This document shows positions 48,126 through 58,083 of a DNA stretch of 64,000 bases, one piece after another; the first letter of the stretch is position 1; every line of letters begins with the position of its first letter. Under the pieces are notes generated by a model. That model saw only the letters and a list, made by a program, of their open reading frames with translations, was not told the origin of the DNA and did not search any database. The stretch lies in assembly GCA_027886185.1 (NCBI GenBank), contig WOAB01000127.1, positions 744,001 to 808,000 of the forward strand, in the 5' to 3' direction. The position numbers were made by a program, and so were the translations under genes. Source of the DNA: Rheum nobile (taxonomy: Eukaryota > Streptophyta > Magnoliopsida > Caryophyllales > Polygonaceae).

Positions 48126-50041
48126 TGTGATACCCCGTAATTCTGTAAGGATTATTCTGGGAATTTTTGGAATTTTCCCGAAGTCCCGTTTAGTACGTCA
48201 GATTTAATTCAGAAAGTCGGAGACATTCTGTAATGTGCTCTATATCTGTAATATTTTTCTCAGTGAAGAATTATACAGTTAAGGCCTGTTGGAAGTCTAT
48301 ACTCATTCGTGTACGACTTTTGTTATCGCGAGTTAAGATTAATACCAAATCTCTACCCAATTGGTTATTGCCCAAGAGGTGCAAATGGATTAACCATGGG
48401 TTAATACCCAAGGGCACAATTGGAAGGCTTTTTGGCTCCCAACAAGCCTCATCTTTGCCTATAAATAGAGGGCATGGGTGAAGCTTGAAAGGGTGTGAAA
48501 AACGCCATTACACTGTCCATTTCTCGTCTCTCAAAAACGCTCCCAAAGAAAAACGCTCTCTCTCTCGGAAAGCTCTCGTGGATCGTTGGAGGCTCGTTTG
48601 GTGTCGTTCTCGGTGGCCAAAGGAGACTTGGAAGGCCCTTAGAATCCTAGAAGCCAAGCAAGGCGAAAGGCGAACCAAATCGAGCGTCGCGGGTAAGATT
48701 TCTCGTCCGTTTTTAAGTTTCTGTTCAGCGACGGCGACCGCCGCCAGGGAGACGGCGACCGCCGCCAGGAACGGCGACCGCCGCCAGGGAGACGGCGACC
48801 GCCGCCAGGAACGGCGACCGCCGCCAGGAACGGCGACCGCCGCCAGGGAGACGGCGACCGCCGTGTTGGGGACGGCGACCGCCGTGTTGTGGCCGGCGAC
48901 CGCCGTGAAGTTCTTGGTGCTGCCGTGGAGGAAGCCGATGAGTGGCGCCCGCCGTGCTTGAGACGGCGACCGCCGTGATGGTGGCGGCGACCGCCGTGAT
49001 GGTGGCGGCGCCCGCCGCAATTATTGGTGGCCGGGCGTGAAGGGTAGTTGCCCGGGATTTGTGCATTGGCTTCCGAGACCTTCGATCGGGTCTCGTATCC
49101 TTCGATTCCTTTCGTCTTTTCGTATATTCGTACTATTCTTTGTCGAATCTAACCTAGGGTTCCTTTTTGGGTCGACTCGAAGGTGTTTATGCTAGTGGAG
49201 CTATACGCGTGTCGAGCCCGGAATCCCGTTGTCTCTGCTTTGTTCCAGATCTGCGGACTAAGGCAAGTGGCGGTTCGCTCTTGCTCATCGTTCCATATTT
49301 ACATTAATTATCAGCTGTTTATCTGAGTAATTAATTTGGAATGATTATCTGTGTTTGTCTGGAAAAGGTTTTATAAACTGTTTTGGAAAATCATATAATA
49401 GGTTGTATATCTGCTAGAACGACGCTATTATCTGTGATCGCCTTTCGGGCATTTATGTGGATTAATAGGAAAACTAATCCAAGTAAGGATTAGCTGTTTC
49501 TATTATCTCTTTGTTTAAGTTAATTGCCTGGATGGCTTTAATGTGAATAATTGATGTGTTAGACTGTTTAGTTAATACGAGTGTTTGTAGGAACGCTAAT
49601 CCAAGTAAGGATTAGTCGTTTCTTTATAACTTAATGTGCGTAGGAACGCTAATCCAAGTAAGGATTAGTCGTTTCTTTATAATTTAATATTCGTGGGAAC
49701 GCTAAGATCAGGGTGAACGTAAGATCACCCGGTGTCTTAATAACTTCCGTGTTCTTGGAATATTCTTAAAAGCCTCAACACTGTGTGTGTGTGTGTTGTA
49801 ATTTAATAAGATAAGTGCAGTTAAGCACATAATTAAACTGTAAGCGCTGTATTGCGCTGCAGCACAATTGGTGACAAGAGAGCGTTAAGCTTCTTGTTAA
49901 AGCGTGAGGTCTTGAGTTCGAGACTCACGAACAACCTCTTGGAGATGGCTGCCTATTAATTAGATGGAGCTACCAAGGAAGGGTTGGGGTGTATGGGCTG
50001 TAGCCCTGTGATAGGCCGGCCCAATGTGGTGGGGTATTACA
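48126..50041 (+). repeat. Element G 3' LTR, deleted and with a different 3' end
   Basis: Matches the 5' LTR from its start through AAGCGCTGTAT (49852), with a deletion of about 240 bp near 49704 (relative to 44057-44300). From 49853 to 50041 the sequence is unrelated to the 5' LTR end, yet finishes GGGGTATTACA next to the correct target copy. Confidence 0.88.
48460..48467 (+). promoter_or_regulatory. Element G 3' LTR TATA box
   Basis: TATAAATA, same context as 42754-42761. It could drive readout transcription into the flanking E4 LTR. Confidence 0.65.
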
Positions 50042-50046
50042 CTTAC

Positions 50047-50828
50047 AGTCACAGGAACTAGCACACAGCTCTCAGATTCCTTGACTGGTTCCTCTCGATC
50101 TTGATTTGAGTTGACGATCTGTTTAAAGCTTCACACTTTGATGTTTGCTATGGAGTGTGATTCTGTTGTGATGCTTGAAGATAACAGCGGAGCTTATCTT
50201 CCTTATATAGTGGATCCTCGAGGTTGGATCTTCTCTTGGTTCCCACAGAGCAAGCTTGACCTAGGTTGTGTGGTAATCCTTGATTCACGCTGACTTAGAC
50301 ATGTACCAACAACCTAGGCAACTCAGAATCCACATTGGTTGGTCAACTGCTTCAGACAAGTCTGTCATGTCGTTGTCCAACTCCTTTCGTCCGAGGTTCA
50401 GCAACCTAGACACTTTGGAACTATCCTCTGGATGGTGACAGCCTTGTGTCACGTCGCTTTCAGCAACCTTTGTCTGAGGTTCAACGTTCTAGACATCTTG
50501 GAGCTTTCCTTTGGATGGTGGCAGACTTTTAGAAGCTTTGCTCAAGTCGCTTTCACCATCTTTTGTCAGAGGTTCTGTGTTCCCAGCTTCATCGGGAAGA
50601 GCAAAGTCACGTGTTGCATTTCTGGTTACTTTTGGGTTCCTTTGGCTTGCTTGTTTGGTTTCTTTATCTTGTTTGGCTTCCATGGTTTCAACAACTGTCC
50701 TGTGGTTCCTTTAAACACATCTTTGAAATAAAACATTAGTATCAAAGTATTTGTCATCTTCAAAAGTAGAGAAACTGAGGAAAGGAACTCTCATGGGAAC
50801 TGAGGTTCCTGAGTTCCGTTTCCTAACA
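50047..50828 (-). repeat. E4 3' LTR, right part
   Basis: Continues the E4 LTR after G and matches 58424-59205, including a minus-strand CTATATAA box (50213-50220). Ends TTCCTAACA. The 130-codon frames shared by both LTRs (50339-50731, 58716-59108) read through Cys/Phe-rich sequence and are likely non-coding. Confidence 0.93.
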
Positions 50829-51392
50829 ATTTCCCCCTTTTTGATGATGACAAATATAAGGAACCTGGAAACATAATAAGGACATGAGATTCATGAGAAT
50901 AGTTGAGCTAAGAGATTTACAACTTTATAAAGTAATGAGAGAACATTCAATAGTTGCAAATTCCCCCTAAGCAGATGAACTAAGTTATTCGAGTTCCCCC
51001 TCAGAAGTAGAACGGGTTTAGATTTCCTATAAGTCTAGTAGTTTCAAGAGTTCAAGGTTCCTATCCATTCTTCCCCCTTTTGACATCATCGAAAAGATTA
51101 ATTTACTTATCAAGTATAGGATATCAATGTGAAATAAACAATTTTGTTAAACCCATGACAATCACCATAATAGAAACTTAAGGCAAAGACAAATGATGCA
51201 TTAGAAACATTACCAAAAGAGTTCATTAATCATTAAGGTCAATACATTGTCCAGAGATGCATAGTGGAAAGAGGAACAAAAGATCACAAGCAGCTTGACA
51301 TAGACAAAATAAGGATAGAAGAGGGGAGTAGGACCCTAGGGAACTACTAGCACACTCTGATGTTATAGCACTGGGAACTAGGAGAGACGTTC
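50829..51392 (-). promoter_or_regulatory. E4 3' untranslated region with four polypurine-like tracts
   Basis: Minus-strand purine tracts (plus strand TTCCCCCTTTTT, TTCCCCCT, TTCCCCC, TTCCCCCTTTT) lie at about 50830, 50961, 50994 and 51071; the first abuts the 3' LTR and is the likely primer. Repeated purine tracts are a known Sirevirus trait. No gene is seen here. Confidence 0.7.
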
Positions 51393-52969
51393 CTATGGCA
51401 GCGTAGTGGCCTCCTCTTTAGTTTCCTTCTTTTCTGCAGTTCCTTCATCTTGGCATGTAGCCATCTCAGCGGCCTGATTGCCTCCAATTGCAGCCTCCAA
51501 GGTCTGTTGAATCACATCCATTAGACCAGATACAGCCTTTCTGGTTTTTCCCATTTCAGTTACTTGATCACGGATGGCACCAGAGATAGCAGTGGTTCCT
51601 TCCGTGATGGCTTTTTCAATACGACCCAGTGAAGCTAGGATCGCAGAGGAGTCTTGAACGGGGTAGAGTGGAGGCAAGGAGCTTGGAGTGGCTTGGGAAC
51701 TTGCCTTTTCCTTAGGAAATTCCGCATGCACATCAAAAGGAGCATCTAGATGATTTTTGGTTTTGAGCTTCTTGCAGTGGCCATGGTTAGGAACTTGCTG
51801 TAGGTTGTTTCCTTGAGATCTGATGGGTACTGGCTAAGCATGGAGAGAAGTTTTTGTATGAGGTGAGGGAAGGGCAAGGCACATGATTCATGGGATTGAC
51901 AGAACTGCATATGAGATAACACTAGCTTGGGGAGATCAACTTGGTCACCAGACAGGATCTTATCCATGAGGATGACATCGGTGATGAGAACTGTGGCTCG
52001 GTGCTCCTGCCTGGGAACCAAATTCCTTATGATCCAGAAGTGCAGGAGCTTGTTGGACAGAGAGAGCCCCTTTGTCAGCAGATTCTTTGGATTGTCTCCA
52101 TCATAGAGCTTGCCGACCACCTCAGTTTTGGTTTTGTACCCTTTGCCTTTGGGCCAAGTCTTCTTTTGATGCAGAATGTCAAAGCCTGGTCTATGCTCAA
52201 TCCCTAGAGTTGAAGCGATGATGCTTGGGGACAAGGGGAACATGGTTCCCTTCCATTGAAGGATGACATCATTACAGGGAGAGTTCTCCTTGGCTGGCAC
52301 AAAGGTCATGGACTGATAGAAGAGACGTACCACTTCGTCGGATACTGAGAAGGGTTCCACCAAGAGCTGGTCCCACCCTTGAAACGGGAGTAGAGAATGG
52401 AATTCACTAAGGGCTTCGCCGAATTGAGCTTCATCTTCTTCTTCTAGGGGTTGGGTCCAGAACTCCTCACCAATGATTAGGGGCTTGAGTATCTTCCTCT
52501 TAGCGAATGAGGAAGACACTTGCCCTAGAGTGGAGGTTATGGCTCTGGTGGACAAGGAAGACAGGACAGCTGATTTGGCCTTTTTGGAGGGGGTCGGCTC
52601 TTTGGAGACAGGGTTGTAGGGAACCAGGGCCTGGGAACTCCTCTTTCGGAGTTTGAGCCTGGTAGCAACTGAGGGAGCAACCTTGGATTTGGTGCTAACC
52701 GGCAAGGGGTCAGAGCTGTGAATCTCCATGGTTTCCTTGTCTGGAGAAGAGTCGTGGGAACCGCCCTCAGAGACAGTATGAGTAGCTGATGCAGATCCAT
52801 GGTGGAGTTCCTTTTCCACCTCTTTTGTATGCTTAGGTAAGGGTTCTTTTGTGGGTGTGAGATCAGGGGATTTGGAGGAAGAGGCTGCTTTCTTCTCTTT
52901 GAAGGCTCTTAGGAGGGCAGCTTCCCCCTCGTCTTGGGCAAGGTTAAGATTGAGGTTTTTCTTGGCCAT
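51393..52969 (-). pseudogene. E4 third ORF, envelope-like / plant transposon protein, one frameshift
   Basis: ATG at 52969 opens a 407-residue frame. Residues 1-150 are Ser/Lys/Pro-rich and charged (EAALLRAFKEKKAASSSKS). Residues about 165-390 form a globular region with EEFWTQPLEEEDEAQFGEAL, VVRLFYQSMTFVPA and PSIIASTLGIEHRPG, like the putative plant transposon/envelope-like proteins encoded after pol in some Sireviruses and Athila elements. A single-base shift near 51760 ends the frame; the continuation (51393-51731) has a helical stretch, SLGRIEKAITEGTTAISG. No signal peptide or membrane segment is obvious, so a true envelope role is unproven. It lies between the RNase H remnant and the 3' LTR on the element's coding strand. 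Confidence 0.65.
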
Positions 52970-53047
52970 TTGAGGAGCTTTGTGTTTTGAGAGAAAAGGT
53001 GAACAAGAGATTGAGAGAAAGCGAGAGAAAGCAGAGTGCTCGGATCA

Positions 53048-53055
53048 GTTAAATA
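53048..53055 (-). promoter_or_regulatory. TATA-like box upstream of the E4 third ORF
   Basis: Minus strand TATTTAAC about 80 nt before the ATG at 52969, followed by a CT-rich leader (CTTTCTCTCGCTTTCTCTC). The layout resembles a plant core promoter and 5' leader. Confidence 0.35.
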
Positions 53056-53180
53056 GGAGACCTTAAATAACCCTTGAGCATTATTGGAGCCGTTGGAGAA
53101 ATCAAGCCGTTGGCGAGAGAGATTCTGGGAACTTTGAAGAATTGAAACGGCTAATTTTCTTGCAGCTTTATCGGCGGTGA

Positions 53181-53293
53181 AACGGTCACAGATTCAAAAA
53201 ACAAATACTCAGAAATGGCAATTTCATAGCGTCAGAGATGTCTTCTCAGCTTAGTGGTTCAAACGGTCACAGATTCAAAAAACAAATACTCAG
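53181..53293. repeat. 32-bp direct repeats at the E4 RNase H deletion
   Basis: Two identical 32-bp copies starting AACGGTCACAGATTC lie at 53181-53212 and 53262-53293. The second sits exactly where pol sequence (FELMGF) breaks off, so it looks like filler DNA at a deletion junction. Confidence 0.9.
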
Positions 53294-55930
53294 TGAAACC
53301 CATCAGCTCAAAGGGACACTCTTTGGGGTACCAAATGCAGAGTGAGTCAGTTCCCTTGAGATATCGAATTATCATTTTCACAGCAGCTAAGTGTGTTTCT
53401 CTTGGACATGATTGAAACCTAGAACACAAGCAAACAACAAACACAATGTCAGGACGACTAGCTGTTAGATACATGAGAGAGCCTATCATACCTCTATAGA
53501 GTTTTTCTTCCAAGAGAGGACTTGAGTGATCTTTGTCCAAATGAGCAATTGTAGAGATAGGTGTGGAGAGAGGCTTGCATGAATCCATTTTGACTCATTT
53601 CAAATTCACTGCTCATCAAGTCTTTGAACTTATCTATAAGGGACAGGTTAGTGGAACCAAATATGATATCATCAACATAAATTTGAACCACTAAGATGTT
53701 ACCTTCTTCCTCTAGAATGAAGAGAGTCTTGTCAATGAATCCACTCCTGTAACCATTGGAGAGTAAGAACTGGGCAAGACGATCATACCAAGCTCTAGGA
53801 GCTTGCTTGAGACCATACAAGGCTTTGTCTAGGAAATAGACATGGTCTGGATGATCACTGTCTTCAAAACCGAGTGGTTGCTTGACATAGACTTCCTCTT
53901 GAAGAATGCCATTGAGGAAGGCGGTCTTTACATCCATTTGGAATAGTTTGAAACCCTTGTGTGATGCGAAGGCAATCAACAGCCTTATTGCTTCAATCCT
54001 TGCCACTGGAGCATAGGTTTCATCATAGTCGATTCCTTCTTGTTGATTGTATCCCTGAACAACAAGCCTTGCTTTGTTCCTAATTACAGCTCCTGAGTCA
54101 TCGAGCTTGTTTATGAAAACCCATCTAGTTCCTATGATATGCTTATCCTTGGGGCGGGGAACTAGATGCCACACTTTGTTCCTTTCAAACTGATGAAGTT
54201 CTTCTTGCATGGCTTGGATCCAGTCTACATCCTTTAGTGCTTCACCTATGTTCTTTGGTTCCACAATATATAAGAAAGCATTGAAAGCAAAGAAGGTTAG
54301 ATGTTCGAACCTGACGGGAGGCTTAATGATTCTTCTTTCTCTATTGGGGGCTAGAGCATTTAATGTGGAGGTATTTTGATTTGAACATTCAGCTTCAACT
54401 TCTATGTTGGGATCACCTTCTCCATTGAAGAACATGTGAGAGGATGAATCATTGATGTCTCCATGAGTATTATCTTCATGTTCATGGTTCCCAGAGATTG
54501 ATTGTTGTTGATTGTCCATGGGAACTGGTGGAGGAACTGGCGGAACAACTTGTGCAGCTGGGTAGGAACTGGGAGGTGTGATATCTTCATCTGGATCTTC
54601 TTGAGGTGGCTTGGGAAATGGATCTTCAAAGGGACTGGTGGTGTTCTACATATTTCTACCAAGTGATTTCTCATTAAAAACAACATGAACACTTTATTCT
54701 ACCTTTTTAGTCCTATTGTTGAAGACCTTGTATGCTTTGCTGCTTGAGGCATATCCAATGAAGATCCCTTCATCACTCCTTGGTTCGAATTTACCAAGAT
54801 TATCTTTTCCATTGTTATGCATAAAGCATTTGCATCCGAACACCCTAAGATGTGAGATGTTGGGAACTCTCCTCTTAGAAGTTCATAGGGAGTCTTCTCT
54901 GTGATTGGGCGAAGCATAGCTCGATTGATGATGTAGCAGGCTGTATTGATTGTCTCATCCCAGAATGATTGAGAGAGTCCACTTGAGATGAGCATAGTTC
55001 GAGCCATGTCTTCTAAGGTTCTATTCTTCTTTTCCACTACTCCATTTTGTTGAGGAGTGTATGGTGCAGAGAAGTTGTGATCAATGCTATGCTCACTGCA
55101 AAAGATTAGAAATTCTCCATTTTCGAACTCAGTACCATGGTCAGAACGGATAGAATTGATGGGGCAATCGAGAGATTTTTCTAACATGGAAACCAGATCC
55201 TTAAATCGTCCAATGAGTTTACTCTTAGATTTTATAAAAATTGTCCAAGTGAAACGAGAGAAGTCATCGACAAGAACAAAGATATACCTGTTTCCTCCTA
55301 GGCTTTGAACTCTCATGGGTCCACAAAGGTCCATGTGGATGAGTTCAAGGGGCCTTGAGGAACTTACCATATTTTTGGATTTGAAGGAACTTCGAGCTTG
55401 TTTCCCTTTTACACAGTCTGAGCATAGTTCTTCAGATTTGCCACTTAACTTTGGGAGGCCTCTGATTAGCTCCTTTGAGTGTAGCTTTTGGATCAATTTG
55501 GTGCTTGCATGACCAAGGCGTTGATGCCACAAGTCCGTTTGATCATTCACAGTTGAGAGACAGAGTTTCTCCTTGGGAACAAAGGATGGGTCAACAACAT
55601 ACACATTGTTGAACCTTTTACCTTTTAAGATGATTTGTCCCGAGGAGTCAAGGATAGTGCATTCATTTGATTTGAATCTAACTTCGTTGTCTCCTTGATC
55701 ACACAGCTGTGACACACTAATTAGATCAAAAGCAAGATTATCAACAAGGTGGACTTTGTTTACCTTAATGTGGTCATTGAGTTTCACAGTTCCTATTCCA
55801 CAAATTTTCCCTTTGCTTTTGTCTCCAAAAGAGATGTTCCCTCCTTGGAGAGGTTGAAGAGAGGTCATTTGATTTCTTCTTCCGGTCATATGGCATGAGC
55901 AACCACTGTCAATGTACCATAGTTGAGGTT
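53259..55930 (-). pseudogene. E4 pol: protease, integrase, reverse transcriptase, truncated RNase H
   Basis: Minus-strand order. Protease motif WYIDSGCSCHMTG (about 55885-55925). GAG-pre-integrase with LWHQRLGHAS and CSDCVKGK. Integrase with HMDLCGP, IRSDHGTEFEN and EKKNRTLEDMAR. Then a frame change near 54860 in the GCKCF-like region and a stop near 54700. Reverse transcriptase (53494-54519) with DVKTAFLNG, ALYGLKQAPRAWYDR and the catalytic VQIYVDDIIFGST. About 50 residues after SEFEMS are missing with a frame shift. RNase H starts (MIGSLMYLTASRPDI, VKMIIRYLKGT) but is cut off near 53290, losing catalytic residues. It is not functional as a whole. Confidence 0.9.
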
Positions 55931-55973
55931 GCCTCTCTTCTTTCTACACACAAGGAAACTAAGATTTCTGAAC

Positions 55974-58028
55974 CTAGTGAAGCTTGGCTTTACTAGGGGG
56001 ATTAGCATGTGAATTATTATTACAAGTCTGTGAATGACAAGAGAACTGGTTCCTTTCATGGTAGTATGCACTTTTCTCATTATCATAGTTCTTTTTCTTA
56101 GGACACTCAGTGTTGTAATGACCATTCTTACCACAATAGAAACACAAACGATTGTACACAACATGACCATATTTTCCCTTTCCTGGCCTAAAAGGTTTTT
56201 CATTTTTTCTTTTATTGAAATCAACATTATTTCTAACCTTACCATGAGCCATGTCCACGTACCTCTTGTGAGTAAAAGAATTAGTGAACCACTTGTCTTT
56301 AGGAGAAACTTTCTCCTTTCCCTTAGGTTCCCTCTCAGAGGTCTTAGGGTCCCTTTTTGGACTTTTAGAACTTTCTTTGAGAAGCTTGGCAACCTCAGCC
56401 TTGTTCTCAAGCACCATGATCTTCTCTAATAGGAACTGATTCCTATCTCGAGAAGTCGCAAGAGAAGTACTTAGGTTCTCATTCATCTCAACAATTTCAC
56501 ATCTAACCTTTTCATTTCCAGCATCATCATTGATCTTGTTGTCAATGTATCCAACTCCATGACGTTGTTTCACAAAGACAGTTTGATTGATCGCTTTTTC
56601 ATTTATAGAGTCAGTGATAGTATCTAACCTATCAATTATAGATTGCAGCAAATCATTTCCAGATAGATTATCATGCATAGGAACTGTAACAGATTCTATC
56701 TTAGTCTCACTATAGGATTGGCAAATTTTAAGGTGACTAGCATGCACATTCCTAATATCAATGAGTTTGGAGTGGGTTTCAGCTAGATCTTTCTCAGTTT
56801 CATCAAGTTTCTTACTCCACACAGAGTTATCAACAGTCAGGCAAGTAATCTCATCTTCACAATCATCAAGTTTTTGTTGAAGAGCACTCGTTTCCTTTCC
56901 TAGTTTCATTATGATTTTTAGAAGTTGTTTCTTATCACAATCAACTAGAGATTTTAGGAAGTCATCAGAAGTTACCTCAAGTTCTTCTGAGTCGCTTGAA
57001 TCTCCTTTTGCCATGAGACATCTTCCTCCAGAGAATCCACTCAGATCTAGTTCCTCATCTGAGTCTTCTCCCCATGAGGCCACAAGAGCCTTCTTCCTTT
57101 GAGGTCTTTCATCTTCTTTGGAGTCTTCTTTGTTGGGACAACTCTTAGCGTATTGCCCCTTTTCTTTGCATTCATAGCAAGAGACATCTTTGAGATCTCT
57201 CCTCGGTCCATTGTGAGAGGAATTGCCCTTTTGGAACTTTCCCTTCACAAAGAATTTTTTGATGTTCTTTGTGAAGAGAGTTGTAAGTTCGTCCTCCTCA
57301 TCTTCTAGGTCTGAGTTCTCCTGCTCCATTTCAAGCCTTGTGAGGGCTTTGGAGATTTTGAGGGCAATTCCTTTCTCCAGTTTCTTGTCAGCATTGACCT
57401 TGGTGTGTTCTCCTTCTTCAACCTCCAGTTTCCCTATGATTTGAGTCAAGGGAAAGGATTGAATGCCTGGGGTGTTCTTCATGATTCCTTTGATGAGGGT
57501 GAACTTAGAGTTAAGTCCATTGATGACCACCAGTGATTTGGAGACTTCATCAAGGGTGACCTCAGCCGCTGTTAGCTTTCCAATGAGCCTGTTGAAGCGA
57601 GAGTAATACTCAGAGATGGTTTCAGTTTCCATCATTTTGAATGTGTGGTATTCTCCTTCTAAAGCAAACTTCCGGCTTTGCTTTAGTTCCTCACTTCCTT
57701 CATGCATGTCCTTGAGTGCTTGCCACATTTTTTTCGCCGTCTTGATTCCTATGACTTTGTCCATATCTTCTCTATCCAGTCCATTGAGAATGAACTGTCT
57801 AGCCTTGGCGTTCTTTTCCATGATGACATAGTGCTCAGGTTTCCAATCTTCTTCCTTTTGGTTGAGATCGACATGTCCATCTCCATTCTCGACTATCCTC
57901 CAGCATTGGTAGTCATTGGTCTTTATGTGGCTTTCCATGCACTTGGCCCACCTTGTTTCTTCTCCCTTCTTTCGTAGATGTGGTTTGTTGGTGGAGATTC
58001 CGAGCTTGAACTTGCTTGACTGGGACAT
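55974..58028 (-). CDS. gag: E4 Gag (Sirevirus Copia), intact 684 aa
   Basis: Open frame from ATG 58028, 41 nt after the primer site. Residues 1-220 include the Copia gag core (CWRIVENGDGHVDLNQKEED, LKDMHEGSEELKQSRKFALE, SEYYSRFNRLIGKL). A first zinc-knuckle site, CYECKEKGQYAKSC (about residue 285), has Gln where His is expected; the second, CFYCGKNGHYNTEC (about residue 630), is intact. Long coiled coil (SVWSKKLDETEKDLAETHSK) lies between. Large Gag with two knuckles and a coiled-coil extension is typical of Sireviruses. Pol follows in the same frame after three TAG codons. It could form particles and bind RNA. Confidence 0.9.
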   Translation of the reverse strand: MSQSSKFKLGISTNKPHLRKKGEETRWAKCMESHIKTNDYQCWRIVENGDGHVDLNQKEEDWKPEHYVIMEKNAKARQFILNGLDREDMDKVIGIKTAKKMWQALKDMHEGSEELKQSRKFALEGEYHTFKMMETETISEYYSRFNRLIGKLTAAEVTLDEVSKSLVVINGLNSKFTLIKGIMKNTPGIQSFPLTQIIGKLEVEEGEHTKVNADKKLEKGIALKISKALTRLEMEQENSDLEDEEDELTTLFTKNIKKFFVKGKFQKGNSSHNGPRRDLKDVSCYECKEKGQYAKSCPNKEDSKEDERPQRKKALVASWGEDSDEELDLSGFSGGRCLMAKGDSSDSEELEVTSDDFLKSLVDCDKKQLLKIIMKLGKETSALQQKLDDCEDEITCLTVDNSVWSKKLDETEKDLAETHSKLIDIRNVHASHLKICQSYSETKIESVTVPMHDNLSGNDLLQSIIDRLDTITDSINEKAINQTVFVKQRHGVGYIDNKINDDAGNEKVRCEIVEMNENLSTSLATSRDRNQFLLEKIMVLENKAEVAKLLKESSKSPKRDPKTSEREPKGKEKVSPKDKWFTNSFTHKRYVDMAHGKVRNNVDFNKRKNEKPFRPGKGKYGHVVYNRLCFYCGKNGHYNTECPKKKNYDNEKSAYYHERNQFSCHSQTCNNNSHANPPSKAKLH

Positions 58029-58069
58029 CTTAGATCTGCAAACTTAAACAAAGATCTAGAGCTTTTCAT

Positions 58070-58081
58070 GCTCTGATACCA
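58070..58081 (-). promoter_or_regulatory. E4 primer-binding site, initiator tRNA-Met type
   Basis: The plus strand reads GCTCTGATACCA (minus TGGTATCAGAGC), 2 nt from the 5' LTR. Confidence 0.95.
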
Positions 58082-58083
58082 AT

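Larger units (their letters stand above)
42420..50041 (+). mobile_element. Element G: Tekay/Del-like gag-only LTR retrotransposon inserted in the E4 LTR
   Basis: 7622 bp with ends TGTGATACCCC...GGGGTATTACA and target duplication CTTAC (42415-42419, 50042-50046). It holds a long 5' LTR (42420-45520), Met primer site, one open gag, about 0.8 kb of non-coding sequence, a purine tract and a rearranged 3' LTR (48126-50041). There is no protease, reverse transcriptase, RNase H or integrase. This is the architecture called TR-GAG in plants, which would need pol in trans. TTTCGGGGTCGAAAC upstream of the purine tract and the Gag type point to chromovirus Tekay/Del. Confidence 0.92.

Noticed and set aside
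49914..49926. tRNA gene at the end of G
   Set aside because: Only a B-box-like word is present; no cloverleaf or acceptor stem could be drawn.
50339..50731. 130-codon ORF present in both E4 LTRs (also 58716-59108)
   Set aside because: Conserved only because LTRs are near-identical; opposite to element transcription and without a known domain.
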